From the IMG/VR virus record IMGVR_UViG_3300021142_000064, positions 1 through 42,628 of that record: a DNA stretch of 42,628 bases, one strand, 5' to 3'. The notes beneath the pieces are model-generated. The model worked only from the letters and a program-made list of their open reading frames with translations. It had not been told where the DNA came from and did no database searches. Source of the DNA: a virus. Made by a program: the position numbers and the translations under genes. Every line of letters begins with the position of its first letter. Positions within the stretch are counted from its first letter, which is position 1. Positions 26,054 through 34,525 of the stretch are shown here, in pieces.

Positions 26054-27874
26054 TTATGTTTTAACTCTTACTTTTATATCTACGTTAGGGTATTTTATTT
26101 CGAACATACTAACTGGGTCGCCAAATAGCGTATAGTCAGAAGAAATATCGATTTGTCTTGTTGTGGCATCGATATACGGCTGAGTTATTTCATTCAAGCT
26201 GTATAAGCCTTGGCCTACCTTGTTGTATACTCTTAAGTCTATAACGTTTGTTACCCCACCAACGTTATTTATTGTTTCAACCAAAGGTGATAGGTATACG
26301 TTTTCACCCATTTGGAAGTTATTTATACTCATGTAGCTTTGTACATCCGAAATTACTTGGCTTACGATTTGAGACTGAGGGAACCTTTTATCCACGTACA
26401 AGTCTATCTCAAAGCTTAAGTTTATTATCTTTCCATCGCTAATTTCTATATAGTCATTAATCATTCTGTAGTCAGACAAATAATTAGATATGTTGTTTTT
26501 AAGAGTACTTGTAGACTGATTTGTTAGGTTTGAATTTGCATCCAAGCCTAGTATATAAACCTTTATCTTGTTTTGTTCTTCATAAACACCACTTCTAAAT
26601 GGTACACCGTATTGGCCTGGCATCAAGGCTATCCTAGCGACATAGTCTTTGATAGTAACCGCTCTATTTTGCGATGAAAAATTATACTTAACCAAGTTTC
26701 TTATTTCTTCAACGCTTGGTGCATCTCTACCGCCAAGTGCTGGAAATAGATTATTAACCTTTAATGAAGTTCTAACAGCATTATTGATTGTTTGATTAGC
26801 ACCATTTATTGTTATATTAGATGTGCCTACCGATGTTATTACATTTGTACCAACATTTGTATCAGCACCACCGCCAACCCTATACTTAATAAAAATAGTT
26901 GTATTTGGTGTAGGTGTTTCACCTAGTGAATTGTTATTTATAAAGTTACCTATTTGGTTAACCAATTGTGTTGAACCAAAGGTACTAAGGCTAGTGAGGT
27001 CTTGTGTACCAGAACCAAAGGTTATCTTTGTAAAGCCTTGGTCGGTGTATTCACGAATAAACTTTTTGGTTACCGTAACCCATTTTCCTGGCTTGATACC
27101 AGCGTTATCGCTAGTTATAGATGTATCCATAATAAAAACTTCGCTTTCAGCCAAAGCATCCATTTCGTACCACATAAGCGTTGGGTCTGAAAATTGAGCT
27201 AGGCTTGGGTCTTGAGTGAAGTTTGTTCCTTGTAGTGAAATTACGGATTCAATAGATATAACGTTAGTGTCTGGTAGGATTACTTGCAAAAAAGGAACTA
27301 CATCAGCAGATGTTATAACTCTTTTGAATATCTTGCTATATCCGTTTACAACCATTTCTCTCTTTGTAAGCGTATAATTTTGAAGTATACCGTTTGAATC
27401 GAAGTTCGGTAGGATAAGTCTATTAGGTACGCCACCAATCGTGAAAGGGTCTGAAAAATCTATATCATAAGCTGTTTCGAAAACCTTACCAGCACCGTTA
27501 ACTTGTGCTCCAGCACTAATCAATGGAGCATAAGATACATCGAAGGTATCGCCGAATACTGGAACCGTTACTGAAAAATCAACAAGCGTTACGCTTGGTC
27601 TTTTGCCTGGCACCTTAACACCAAATGTTCTAGCTAGCGACAAGATGTTTTTATTTTCTTGAGCGTAGTCTATTTGAGTTTCTTGAAACATCCTATCGGT
27701 GTTAAATGAAAGCATATCACCAACAGCGGCGTTTAGTTCTAAAAGCATCATACCTACCGATGCGTCATTAAAATCGTTAAAGATGTCTGGGTAATATTGC
27801 TTAGCCATGTTAACTAAGTCCGTTCTGATGTCTGCGAAGTTACGAGAACTATAATTGATACCTTGATTTGCCAT
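26054..27874 (-). CDS. gp6-like baseplate wedge protein (Baseplate J family)
   Basis: A 606-residue baseplate wedge subunit of the gp6/Baseplate J family. The diagnostic N-terminus is present: YSSRNFADIRTDLVNMAKQY, then NDASVGMMLLELNAAVGDML and FNTDRMFQETQIDYA, followed by LARTFGVKVPGKRPS. The C-terminal half has the family's typical YRMINDYIEISDGKIINLSF and the late FQMGENVYLSPLVETINNVGG region. gp6 dimers form the inner ring of the contractile-tail baseplate, joined to gp25 and gp53. The gp25-like gene is immediately upstream (one-base gap), the order expected in T4-like phages. Confidence 0.9.
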   Translation of the reverse strand: MANQGINYSSRNFADIRTDLVNMAKQYYPDIFNDFNDASVGMMLLELNAAVGDMLSFNTDRMFQETQIDYAQENKNILSLARTFGVKVPGKRPSVTLVDFSVTVPVFGDTFDVSYAPLISAGAQVNGAGKVFETAYDIDFSDPFTIGGVPNRLILPNFDSNGILQNYTLTKREMVVNGYSKIFKRVITSADVVPFLQVILPDTNVISIESVISLQGTNFTQDPSLAQFSDPTLMWYEMDALAESEVFIMDTSITSDNAGIKPGKWVTVTKKFIREYTDQGFTKITFGSGTQDLTSLSTFGSTQLVNQIGNFINNNSLGETPTPNTTIFIKYRVGGGADTNVGTNVITSVGTSNITINGANQTINNAVRTSLKVNNLFPALGGRDAPSVEEIRNLVKYNFSSQNRAVTIKDYVARIALMPGQYGVPFRSGVYEEQNKIKVYILGLDANSNLTNQSTSTLKNNISNYLSDYRMINDYIEISDGKIINLSFEIDLYVDKRFPQSQIVSQVISDVQSYMSINNFQMGENVYLSPLVETINNVGGVTNVIDLRVYNKVGQGLYSLNEITQPYIDATTRQIDISSDYTLFGDPVSMFEIKYPNVDIKVRVKT

Positions 27875-27875
27875 G

Positions 27876-28262
27876 TTATATGTTGATTATTACGAAGTCT
27901 GTAAATGTAAAAACGTCATCGGTTACTGTGTAGTCTATTCTAACAACAGCAGCGTAGTCGCTTTCCGATGATTGTGTTACAGAAACATTATTTACTTGTA
28001 GTTTTGGTAAGTATTGTTTTACCGTATCTGTTATTTCTTGTTTAAGATTGTTTAGCGTTAAGCCATCTTCTGGTTCAAAGATAAACTTCAATAAGTCAGT
28101 TCCAAAGTTTGGGTCATATAGCCTTTGGCCTTTTCTAGTCAAGATAAGGTGCATTAAATCCGCTTTTATAGCTGAATTGCTATCTGCGTTCAAATCCAAG
28201 TAAAACCCCTGAGAACTGTTCTTAAAGGGATAATTTATATTGATAAATTTACCGTTTGCCAT
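27876..28262 (-). CDS. gp25-like baseplate wedge protein (GPW/gp25 family)
   Basis: A 128-residue protein with the gp25 family pattern: a beta-prone N-terminus (GKFININYPFKNSSQGFYLDL), then KADLMHLILTRKGQRLYDPNFGTDLLKFIFEP and an amphipathic helix (NLKQEITDTVKQYLP). The E-P motif (FEPED) that caps this fold is present. In contractile tails gp25 joins wedge to sheath and starts sheath assembly. It is the first gene of the tail operon, behind a late-type motif at 28270-28285 and just below the nrdA terminator. The length is typical of the family. Confidence 0.9.
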   Translation of the reverse strand: MANGKFININYPFKNSSQGFYLDLNADSNSAIKADLMHLILTRKGQRLYDPNFGTDLLKFIFEPEDGLTLNNLKQEITDTVKQYLPKLQVNNVSVTQSSESDYAAVVRIDYTVTDDVFTFTDFVIINI

Positions 28263-28269
28263 TTATATT

Positions 28270-28285
28270 TTATTCATAAATATAA
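28270..28285 (-). promoter_or_regulatory. Late-type motif at the head of the tail operon
   Basis: - strand TTATATTTATGAATAA, ending seven bases before ATG at 28262. It lies between the nrdA terminator and the gp25-like gene, exactly where a promoter is needed. Confidence 0.6.
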
Positions 28286-28320
28286 TACTATTGGATTTTG
28301 GTAAGTAAATATGTTAAATA

Positions 28321-28347
28321 AAAAAGGCCCCGTTGTGGGGCCTTTTT
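28321..28347 (-). terminator. Strong rho-independent terminator after nrdA
   Basis: GGCCCC (28326-28331), loop GTTGT, GGGGCC (28337-28342), flanked by an A-run and a T-run that extend the stem. It abuts the nrdA stop codon at 28348. It is symmetrical, so it could work both ways; the transcripts here read leftward. Confidence 0.9.
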
Positions 28348-30501
28348 TTAACTTGAACATCCGAAGCATTCAAATTGACTATCTTTGGGTTTTTGCGCTA
28401 CCGTCACCTGCGAAGATGCTAGTTTTGAGTTAGCATCCAACTTGGATTTGGTTCTGGTGTAATAAACACCCGTTTTTAACCCACCTTTCCATGCGTACAT
28501 TAACGCACTTGCTATTTTCCCATACTTAGCGTCAGCATGATATAGGTTCAGAGACTGTGATTGGTCAACATACTTGTTACGTATTATTGCTAAATCCAAA
28601 AGGGTTTTTTGAGAAATTTCCCAAGTATCCTTGTATCTAAAACGAACATCTTCTGGTATTTCTATGATATTCTGTATGCTACCTTTGTTTTTGATTATCT
28701 TGTCAATCATGTTAGAATCCCACAATTCTAGTTCAATCAATTCGTTTACAAGGTATTTGTTTACCACCAAGAATTCACCTTGACCAACACGTCTTGTGAA
28801 CAAGTTAGCGGTTGCAGCTTCAAACGATTCAAATACCGATAGAAGAATAGCTGATGATGCTGTTGGCATAAGACCCAAGAATAAGCTATTGTAAACTGGT
28901 ATTGGTTCGCCAGCTGGTTTAGGTGACCATCCTTCGATGTATGTTTGTCCTTTTGAGTATGGGCTGCCTTCCCAAGCTGGATAACACGCTCCTTTTTCTT
29001 CCGCTATCTTCATTGATTCTTCTACCGCCGCTTTGTACATGGTTTCAAAGATATCGTTATTCCATTTTTTAGCTTCTTCGCTTTCAAACGATATCTTCTT
29101 CTTAGCGAAGAAGTCGGCTAATCCAGCTACACCTATAGCTAGTGCTCTTTGGTCAAGACCAGCAGAACTACTCCAGTCATCACTCCATTTATTCCTATCT
29201 ATAACTTCGTTTAGACCCCTAACCAATACCCTAGTGGAAACATCTATGGATTTTAAACCATTGTGTTCAGCTAGATTGATTGATGCTAGGGTGCATTGTG
29301 GTGTATAATTAGGCTTAGAGGCTTCCATAATCTCGATACAAAGATTTGATTGCTTAATAGGACCGATATTACTTTGCATATTGCGTCTGTTAGCATTATC
29401 TTTGAACATTACGTATGGTCTACCGCTTTCTACCTGCGATTTTATGATTGAATCGAATATTTCTTTAGGGTTAACCTTCTTTCCAAGACCCATATCAACT
29501 GCTTTTTGGTATTCTTCTTCAAATTCATCACCCCAAAGTTCGTAAAATGGCTTTAACCCAGCTTTTTTAATATCGTTTGGACAGAAAAGATACCATGATT
29601 CACCCTTTTCAAGCTTTTGCATGAACAAATCATTGATGATTACCGCCGTAAATAAGTCACGGGTTCTTAATTGCTCGTCACCAATAGGTAGTGTAAGGTC
29701 CAAAAAGTCAAAAATGTCTCTGTGCCATACCGATAGATACAATGCACAGCTTCCAGAGCGACTTCCTTGCTTATAAAAACGCATTTTAGACTGTACCATA
29801 TCCGCAAGTCTTACTACACCCCCTGCGTTTCCTTGAAACGATTCCACAACACTATCCTTGCTTCTTAGTGGGTCTATCAATAAACCAATACCAGAACCTT
29901 CTTTTGACGCAGCCGCTATCTTTGTAAGGGTATTTTCAATACCTTCAAAAGAATCATCTTCAAGATGGGTGAGGTTACAGCTAATCATACCGCCTCTTTT
30001 TTCTATACCAGCATTGGTATAGATTGGTGTCGCGAAGTTTATACGTTTTGCGTTTAGTTCTTTAAGCAGGGCTGTTCTACTTTTTTCATCATCTGGAAAC
30101 AAGTGTTTTGAAACTCTTTCATACATACAAGACGGCAATTCAATAGGTGTTTTGTTATTGTCTCTCATTGAATACTTGGTCAAAAATGTAGTAGCGGCAA
30201 AAAAATCATATGTTAAATCAACTGGCTGAAGTTCTTTTCCGATTAGTTTTGATTGACGGCTCAAAAGAATACGACCACCTAGAAGTGAATAGTCTGGGTG
30301 TTGAATAATCTTGTCAGCCGCTTTGAAGGCTATTATCTCGTCAATTTCAGTAGTTGTTATGTTATCACTTATCAAGGGTATAACCTCAAGGAAAAGTGCG
30401 TCAGAATCAACCTTAAGCCCTGTGGCTTGGGTCTTTATTCTGCTTAGAATCTTATTAGGCATGAAAGCCTGTGTTGTCTTATCTCTTTTTAGTATTCTCA
30501 T
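28348..30501 (-). CDS. nrdA: Ribonucleotide reductase class Ia, large subunit
   Basis: A 717-residue subunit that reduces ribonucleoside diphosphates for phage DNA synthesis, with NrdB. An ATP-cone regulatory domain occupies about residues 1-90. The active-site set is complete: redox cysteines C175 (GGMISCNL) and C403 (PQCTLASINL), N386-x-C388-x-E390 (NLCIE) with the thiyl cysteine, and the radical-transfer tyrosines Y680-Y681 (GVYYTRTKSK). The C-terminus ends in the re-reducing pair C712-x2-C715 (CFGC). The gene is nine bases after nrdB and followed by a strong terminator. The start is AAAAAAATG without a Shine-Dalgarno sequence. Confidence 0.96.
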   Translation of the reverse strand: MRILKRDKTTQAFMPNKILSRIKTQATGLKVDSDALFLEVIPLISDNITTTEIDEIIAFKAADKIIQHPDYSLLGGRILLSRQSKLIGKELQPVDLTYDFFAATTFLTKYSMRDNNKTPIELPSCMYERVSKHLFPDDEKSRTALLKELNAKRINFATPIYTNAGIEKRGGMISCNLTHLEDDSFEGIENTLTKIAAASKEGSGIGLLIDPLRSKDSVVESFQGNAGGVVRLADMVQSKMRFYKQGSRSGSCALYLSVWHRDIFDFLDLTLPIGDEQLRTRDLFTAVIINDLFMQKLEKGESWYLFCPNDIKKAGLKPFYELWGDEFEEEYQKAVDMGLGKKVNPKEIFDSIIKSQVESGRPYVMFKDNANRRNMQSNIGPIKQSNLCIEIMEASKPNYTPQCTLASINLAEHNGLKSIDVSTRVLVRGLNEVIDRNKWSDDWSSSAGLDQRALAIGVAGLADFFAKKKISFESEEAKKWNNDIFETMYKAAVEESMKIAEEKGACYPAWEGSPYSKGQTYIEGWSPKPAGEPIPVYNSLFLGLMPTASSAILLSVFESFEAATANLFTRRVGQGEFLVVNKYLVNELIELELWDSNMIDKIIKNKGSIQNIIEIPEDVRFRYKDTWEISQKTLLDLAIIRNKYVDQSQSLNLYHADAKYGKIASALMYAWKGGLKTGVYYTRTKSKLDANSKLASSQVTVAQKPKDSQFECFGCSS

Positions 30502-30510
30502 TTTTTTATA

Positions 30511-31464
30511 TTAAAATTCTTCATCAAAAATACCATCCATAGAATTTGGTATATCTATTCTGGTATATTCACCTTCTCTCTTTTCAAAGAAGTTATTTTT
30601 GGATGACAACCCTATACGTGACATATACTCTAGTGGATTTGTCACTTTGAATTCAGTTTCGCAACCGAAGTCATTCAATACGATATCCGTTACGTATTTC
30701 ACATACTTAACCATATCTTGTTTTGTCAAGCCTTGTAACCCTTCTGGCATACTTTCTTCGACAAATGTCTTTTCAATATCAAAACAACTAAGAACGATAT
30801 TCCTTATTTCCTCTTTTGACAATTTGTAGTCATCTTTCAAATAGTTGTTGTAAAGGTGAACAGCAAATTCATAATGCGAAGTTTCGTCACGAAGAATAAG
30901 TTCATTCATCGCAGCTAGGCCTGGCATCTTGTTACGGCTTCTGAACCAAAATACCCCTGAGAATACGCTTGAAAATGCGATACCCTCTACGCAAGCAAAT
31001 GCTATTAATCTATGTGCGAATGATGGATGTTGAATCCAATTTTCGGCCCAATCAGCTTTTTTCTTTACAGCTTGGTTGGTCACCATAGAGTTGAACAATT
31101 CATCACGTTCAATTAGGTTTTTGATATAGGTATCAATAAGCAAAGAGTAGCCATTTGCATGGACCTGCTCGATGAATGTTTGATGACCGTAGAAATACTG
31201 TGCTTCCAATACTTCAACTTCATTCAAGAAGTTCGTGGCTAGGTTGTCAATGACCAACCCATCGGATATAGCAAAAAACGCTAGGATGTTTTTTAGATAG
31301 ATTTTTTCTGGCTCTTTAAGTTCATCGAACTTATCCTTGCTCAAATCGGTTTCTTCCGCAACCCATGTTTGCTTTTCAGCTTGCTTATACCTTTCCCACA
31401 AATCATTGTGAATGATTGGAAATATGGAATAGCGTTTGTTTAGTGTTTTGTCTTTTAAGTACAT
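30511..31464 (-). CDS. nrdB: Ribonucleotide reductase class Ia, small (radical) subunit
   Basis: A 317-residue subunit that holds the di-iron centre and tyrosyl radical. All ligands can be placed by their spacing in the E. coli protein: D68, E99 and H102 (IEQVH), E160 (VEGIAF), E194 and H197 (RDETSH), with the radical tyrosine Y106 four residues after H102. The C-terminus (DIPNSMDGIFDEEF) is the acidic, Phe-ended tail that docks on NrdA. The gene lies between the helicase gene and nrdA, in one replication and nucleotide transcript. It is slightly shorter than the bacterial protein, as usual for phages. Confidence 0.95.
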   Translation of the reverse strand: MYLKDKTLNKRYSIFPIIHNDLWERYKQAEKQTWVAEETDLSKDKFDELKEPEKIYLKNILAFFAISDGLVIDNLATNFLNEVEVLEAQYFYGHQTFIEQVHANGYSLLIDTYIKNLIERDELFNSMVTNQAVKKKADWAENWIQHPSFAHRLIAFACVEGIAFSSVFSGVFWFRSRNKMPGLAAMNELILRDETSHYEFAVHLYNNYLKDDYKLSKEEIRNIVLSCFDIEKTFVEESMPEGLQGLTKQDMVKYVKYVTDIVLNDFGCETEFKVTNPLEYMSRIGLSSKNNFFEKREGEYTRIDIPNSMDGIFDEEF

Positions 31465-31491
31465 TTTTTTTTGGTTTTGATTATTTGGTTA

Positions 31492-32892
31492 TTAAGATTC
31501 TAAAGCTGCTTTTCTGGCTTTAGACTGTGTAAACAATTCTGATATTCTTTCTTGTTGACTTGTTTCAACTTCTCTTCTATGGTCTACTTGAGTCTTAGGA
31601 CCCTTCGTAGAACCCATATCGATTTGTATACTTGCGTTATCAAACTTGATATCCGAAAATATGATACCATCTTTACCAAAACGAGACTTAAGTATTGCCA
31701 TGGTTGCAGTTCCAGCTTCTTTTTGGTCAAGCGTCTTTGCAATAGATACGATGAAGTGACCTATTTGTCCTTTCTTGATTGAACCACCCATTTGGTCAGC
31801 CTCTACAACGTCAGCTTTTATCGAACTTCTGTTACCTTGAACCGCTGTCCATCCAACCAAGTCAAATTCTGCCAGCATAGACTCAAATTGTCTCATTACG
31901 TTACCTTCACCAGCGTATACATCGTCAAACACCTTAGATGGCTGTACGCAATCGATATAGTCCAAAAGTACCACATCTGGCTTGAAACCTTCAGCTATCT
32001 TTTTACGTATGTATTGTCTGATTATAGGTATGGTGGTACCATCGCTTGGGAACTTCTTAAGTCTTAGCTTGCCTTCTGAATTTTTAAGCTTGTCGGCACA
32101 CATTTCAAGTATCTTTTCCTTATGCAATGATAGGTCGTTTAGCTTTATACCTGTCCAACATGCTAGGTGTTTTCTTTGGATTACCTTCGGCAAGTCTTCG
32201 AAGAAGATTTGCAAAACATTATGTCCATCATTAACCGCTGTATTGGCAAGCTTTGTTATCATTGTTGTCTTACCAACACCGAATGGTGCTAGTATGATAC
32301 CCAATTCACCCTTAGCTAGTCCACCGTCCATAACTTCATCTAAGCCATCGATACCTGTGCGTATAGGCTTTCTAAAGTCATCTTGAAGCACCGCTGTGAT
32401 GTTCTCGAATATGTCTAGACCATCATCTTTGTTATCCCCGTGTTCTATGGCTTTTTTGATGATGTTTTCACACTTTTCATAGTCATCAACATTTCCTTTG
32501 TCAATGATTTTTTGAATCTCTCGAATAGACTTTTTAAGCTCTTGTTGCTTACAGAACTTCATAGCCCTATCTTGAACAAACAAAGAATCATTTAAGCTAG
32601 AATCATTTATTTTTTTAATCAAGCTTGACGTGTATTTTCGCTGTGAGTCTTCGTTGATTCCTTCGAGCATTCTTATTTCCAAAGCACCTATATCTGGAAT
32701 GATATCATGTTCTGCTTTGGCTTGCTTTATCGAAGCAACCATTATCCTCATATATGGGTCATGAAAATAATTTGCGTCAACAATATCAATTATTGTGTTT
32801 GCGAATTTGTTGTCATGTAATATCTGTTTTATCAGACGTATCTGAAACTCTTCGCCGTACTGCTGTAATGTGTCTTTGTCTACTTTAGCCAT
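31492..32892 (-). CDS. Replicative DNA helicase (DnaB/T4 gp41 family)
   Basis: A 466-residue hexameric helicase. The N-terminal 160 residues match the helical primase-interacting domain (YFHDPYMRIM; EHDIIPDIGAL). The RecA-like core has Walker A APFGVGKTT (202-210), FFEDLP (motif H1a-like), Walker B VVLLDYIDCV (307-315) and motif H3-H4 QGNRSS ... GGSIKKGQIGHFIVSIAK. It should work with the gp61-type primase on the lagging strand. It is the first of three genes with nrdB and nrdA. Upstream lie a hairpin and a late-type motif. It starts at AAGTTAAATG. Confidence 0.94.
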   Translation of the reverse strand: MAKVDKDTLQQYGEEFQIRLIKQILHDNKFANTIIDIVDANYFHDPYMRIMVASIKQAKAEHDIIPDIGALEIRMLEGINEDSQRKYTSSLIKKINDSSLNDSLFVQDRAMKFCKQQELKKSIREIQKIIDKGNVDDYEKCENIIKKAIEHGDNKDDGLDIFENITAVLQDDFRKPIRTGIDGLDEVMDGGLAKGELGIILAPFGVGKTTMITKLANTAVNDGHNVLQIFFEDLPKVIQRKHLACWTGIKLNDLSLHKEKILEMCADKLKNSEGKLRLKKFPSDGTTIPIIRQYIRKKIAEGFKPDVVLLDYIDCVQPSKVFDDVYAGEGNVMRQFESMLAEFDLVGWTAVQGNRSSIKADVVEADQMGGSIKKGQIGHFIVSIAKTLDQKEAGTATMAILKSRFGKDGIIFSDIKFDNASIQIDMGSTKGPKTQVDHRREVETSQQERISELFTQSKARKAALES

Positions 32893-32915
32893 TTAACTTT
32901 TCTTTAGAAACTTGT

Positions 32916-32931
32916 GTTATGATAAATATGG
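32916..32931 (-). promoter_or_regulatory. Late-type motif before the helicase gene
   Basis: - strand CCATATTTATCATAAC, 23 bases before ATG at 32892. It resembles the structural-gene motif, yet precedes a replication gene, so the motif may not be strictly late. Confidence 0.35.
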
Positions 32932-32961
32932 TAAAGTGGCCGATTAGGCGACCACTTTATC
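32930..32961 (-). terminator. Hairpin over the end of the 162-residue gene
   Basis: Arms GGTAAAGTGG (32930-32939) and CCACTTTATC (32952-32961), one G-T wobble, with an inner CG pair of bases. It includes the stop codon at 32944. No T-run follows on the - strand, so it is a weak terminator or an RNA processing/stability element. Confidence 0.4.
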
Positions 32962-33432
32962 ATAATTTTTTCTGCTCAAAAATTCGCGGATTTCGAGCAT
33001 GATTGAAGGGATTATTTCCTTGATATCTACCGCGTATCTTACCTTCTGTGGGAAATAATTGCCTGAGAATGTTGACTTTGCAACTGTTTTTTTGTCAACC
33101 TTGATTTCAAACTGAAAATCGTCCACTTTTTCGAACAGATTTTTGCTTGGGCGGTCTTTTTGTAGGCTATATGGATTGTATGTGCTCCATAGGTAGTCTA
33201 CAGACTTGTTTTTAAGATGTGTTGGGATTATTCCCATTCTACCATCTTTGTCGTTCAATGAACAAAGAACATCCATGAGTTCTTTAAGTTCGTAGGATTT
33301 TAGTGATTCTTCGTTGAAGTCACGAATGTTGAAGAATCTCTGGCAAACAATATGATTGTTTGTGTACAGAATAAATTCAAATCTTTGTTCTTTGATTTTT
33401 TCTGGGTCGAATGTTTTTTTGGTTGTCTCCAT
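32944..33432 (-). CDS. Unrecognised protein between RNase H and helicase genes (162 aa)
   Basis: A 162-residue charged, probably soluble protein with no family recognised. It has alternating beta and helical segments (RFEFILYTNNHIVCQRFFNI; ELKELMDVLCSLN; KVRYAVDIKEIIPSIMLEI), with no signal peptide, membrane helix or metal motif. It lies between genes for an RNase H/flap nuclease and the replicative helicase, in the same direction, so it probably helps replication. T4 has its helicase loader gp59 and co-activators in its replication set, but no similarity to these can be claimed. Its end overlaps a strong hairpin. Confidence 0.6.
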   Translation of the reverse strand: METTKKTFDPEKIKEQRFEFILYTNNHIVCQRFFNIRDFNEESLKSYELKELMDVLCSLNDKDGRMGIIPTHLKNKSVDYLWSTYNPYSLQKDRPSKNLFEKVDDFQFEIKVDKKTVAKSTFSGNYFPQKVRYAVDIKEIIPSIMLEIREFLSRKNYDKVVA

Positions 33433-33450
33433 TTTTTTTGTTTGTTTAAG

Positions 33451-34500
33451 TTAAAAAATATCTTCTCTTTCGATAAGCTTTTTGAAGGGTATCAGATAGT
33501 CTGGATAGCGTGTCTCACCTATGGCCTTATCTAAACCATCACGCTTCATCATAGCCATAACATTTTTGAGGTCTCGGTCAGTATTGGTTAACTTCCCATC
33601 GTTTAGGCGTTGTAGTTCTCTTATTGCATCTTCAGTCATCATAGGGGTGTTCAAGTTTACTAGTCTGTTGTTGATTTCATAAATCATTTCTTTTTGAGGA
33701 CCGTCTGTTACCTTATTGATGATGTTGTCGAGTACCTTAAGAGGTTTCTTTTTGTTGTCGATTCGTTCTTGTTGTTGTTTCTTTGCTTTATCTATAATTT
33801 CATTTAGTGACAAAATTTGTGTCTTCAACTCTGGGAACAACGACAAGAGTTTATCTTGTCCTAGGCCTTTGATACCTTTTATGCTATCGCTTGAATCGCC
33901 AGTCATGGTTTTAACCAAAACAGAATTTGAAGGGTGATAGCAAAAATACGAAGAATAATTGGTTAAGTCAACCATCTGCTTCAAATCCAAAAAATAAATC
34001 CTTACATCTTCTGATATCAATTGAAGAAAGTCTCTATCGGTAGATAGAATCGTAATATTTTCGTTTTCTTTTTTGTTCAGACAATAGTATGCTATGAAGT
34101 CATCGCTTTCTACGACTTCGTGTCTTATTTGTCTTACAAACATTTCATTTAGATACTCACCAACGACAGCCCTTTGTTCTAGTTCGGCTTCATCAACTGG
34201 ATATGTACCTTCAATGTAGTTCTTACCACGACCACTTTTATATGGTTCGTAAATCAAGTATCTTAGTTTTCCACTCATGTTTCCATCCCAAAAAACATAT
34301 ACTCTATGATATAGGTCTTCGGTTAGAACCTTTCTAAGCGTGGTTATAAATTGATATATACCGCCAATGTGTTGGCCATTTGAGTTGTATTGATTTTTGG
34401 CACCGAAATACCCTACCTTAAATAGGGCATTTCCGTCTACCAAAAGTGTATTAATGGTTCTCTTTACAGTTTCACCATTACGAGGTGGTCTTTTATTCAC
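33451..34500 (-). CDS. RNase H / 5'-flap exonuclease (T4 Rnh type)
   Basis: A 349-residue enzyme of the FEN1/T4 RNase H family that removes RNA primers from Okazaki fragments. Metal ligands are in place: D22 (LLVDGN), D72 (VFWDGN), E131, D133 and D134 (VESDDF), D155 and D157 (STDRDF), D202 and D205 (GDSSD). The helix-three-turn-helix DNA-binding motif follows (SIKGIKGLGQDK). The start is GTG at 34500. An out-of-frame ATG six bases upstream reads ATGAAGTGA, so that AUG is followed at once by a stop overlapping the GTG. The gene lies 25 bases after uvsX. Length is somewhat above T4 Rnh. Confidence 0.92.
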   Translation of the reverse strand: MNKRPPRNGETVKRTINTLLVDGNALFKVGYFGAKNQYNSNGQHIGGIYQFITTLRKVLTEDLYHRVYVFWDGNMSGKLRYLIYEPYKSGRGKNYIEGTYPVDEAELEQRAVVGEYLNEMFVRQIRHEVVESDDFIAYYCLNKKENENITILSTDRDFLQLISEDVRIYFLDLKQMVDLTNYSSYFCYHPSNSVLVKTMTGDSSDSIKGIKGLGQDKLLSLFPELKTQILSLNEIIDKAKKQQQERIDNKKKPLKVLDNIINKVTDGPQKEMIYEINNRLVNLNTPMMTEDAIRELQRLNDGKLTNTDRDLKNVMAMMKRDGLDKAIGETRYPDYLIPFKKLIEREDIF

Positions 34501-34525
34501 TTCATTTTTTTATAGTTAAAAAATA

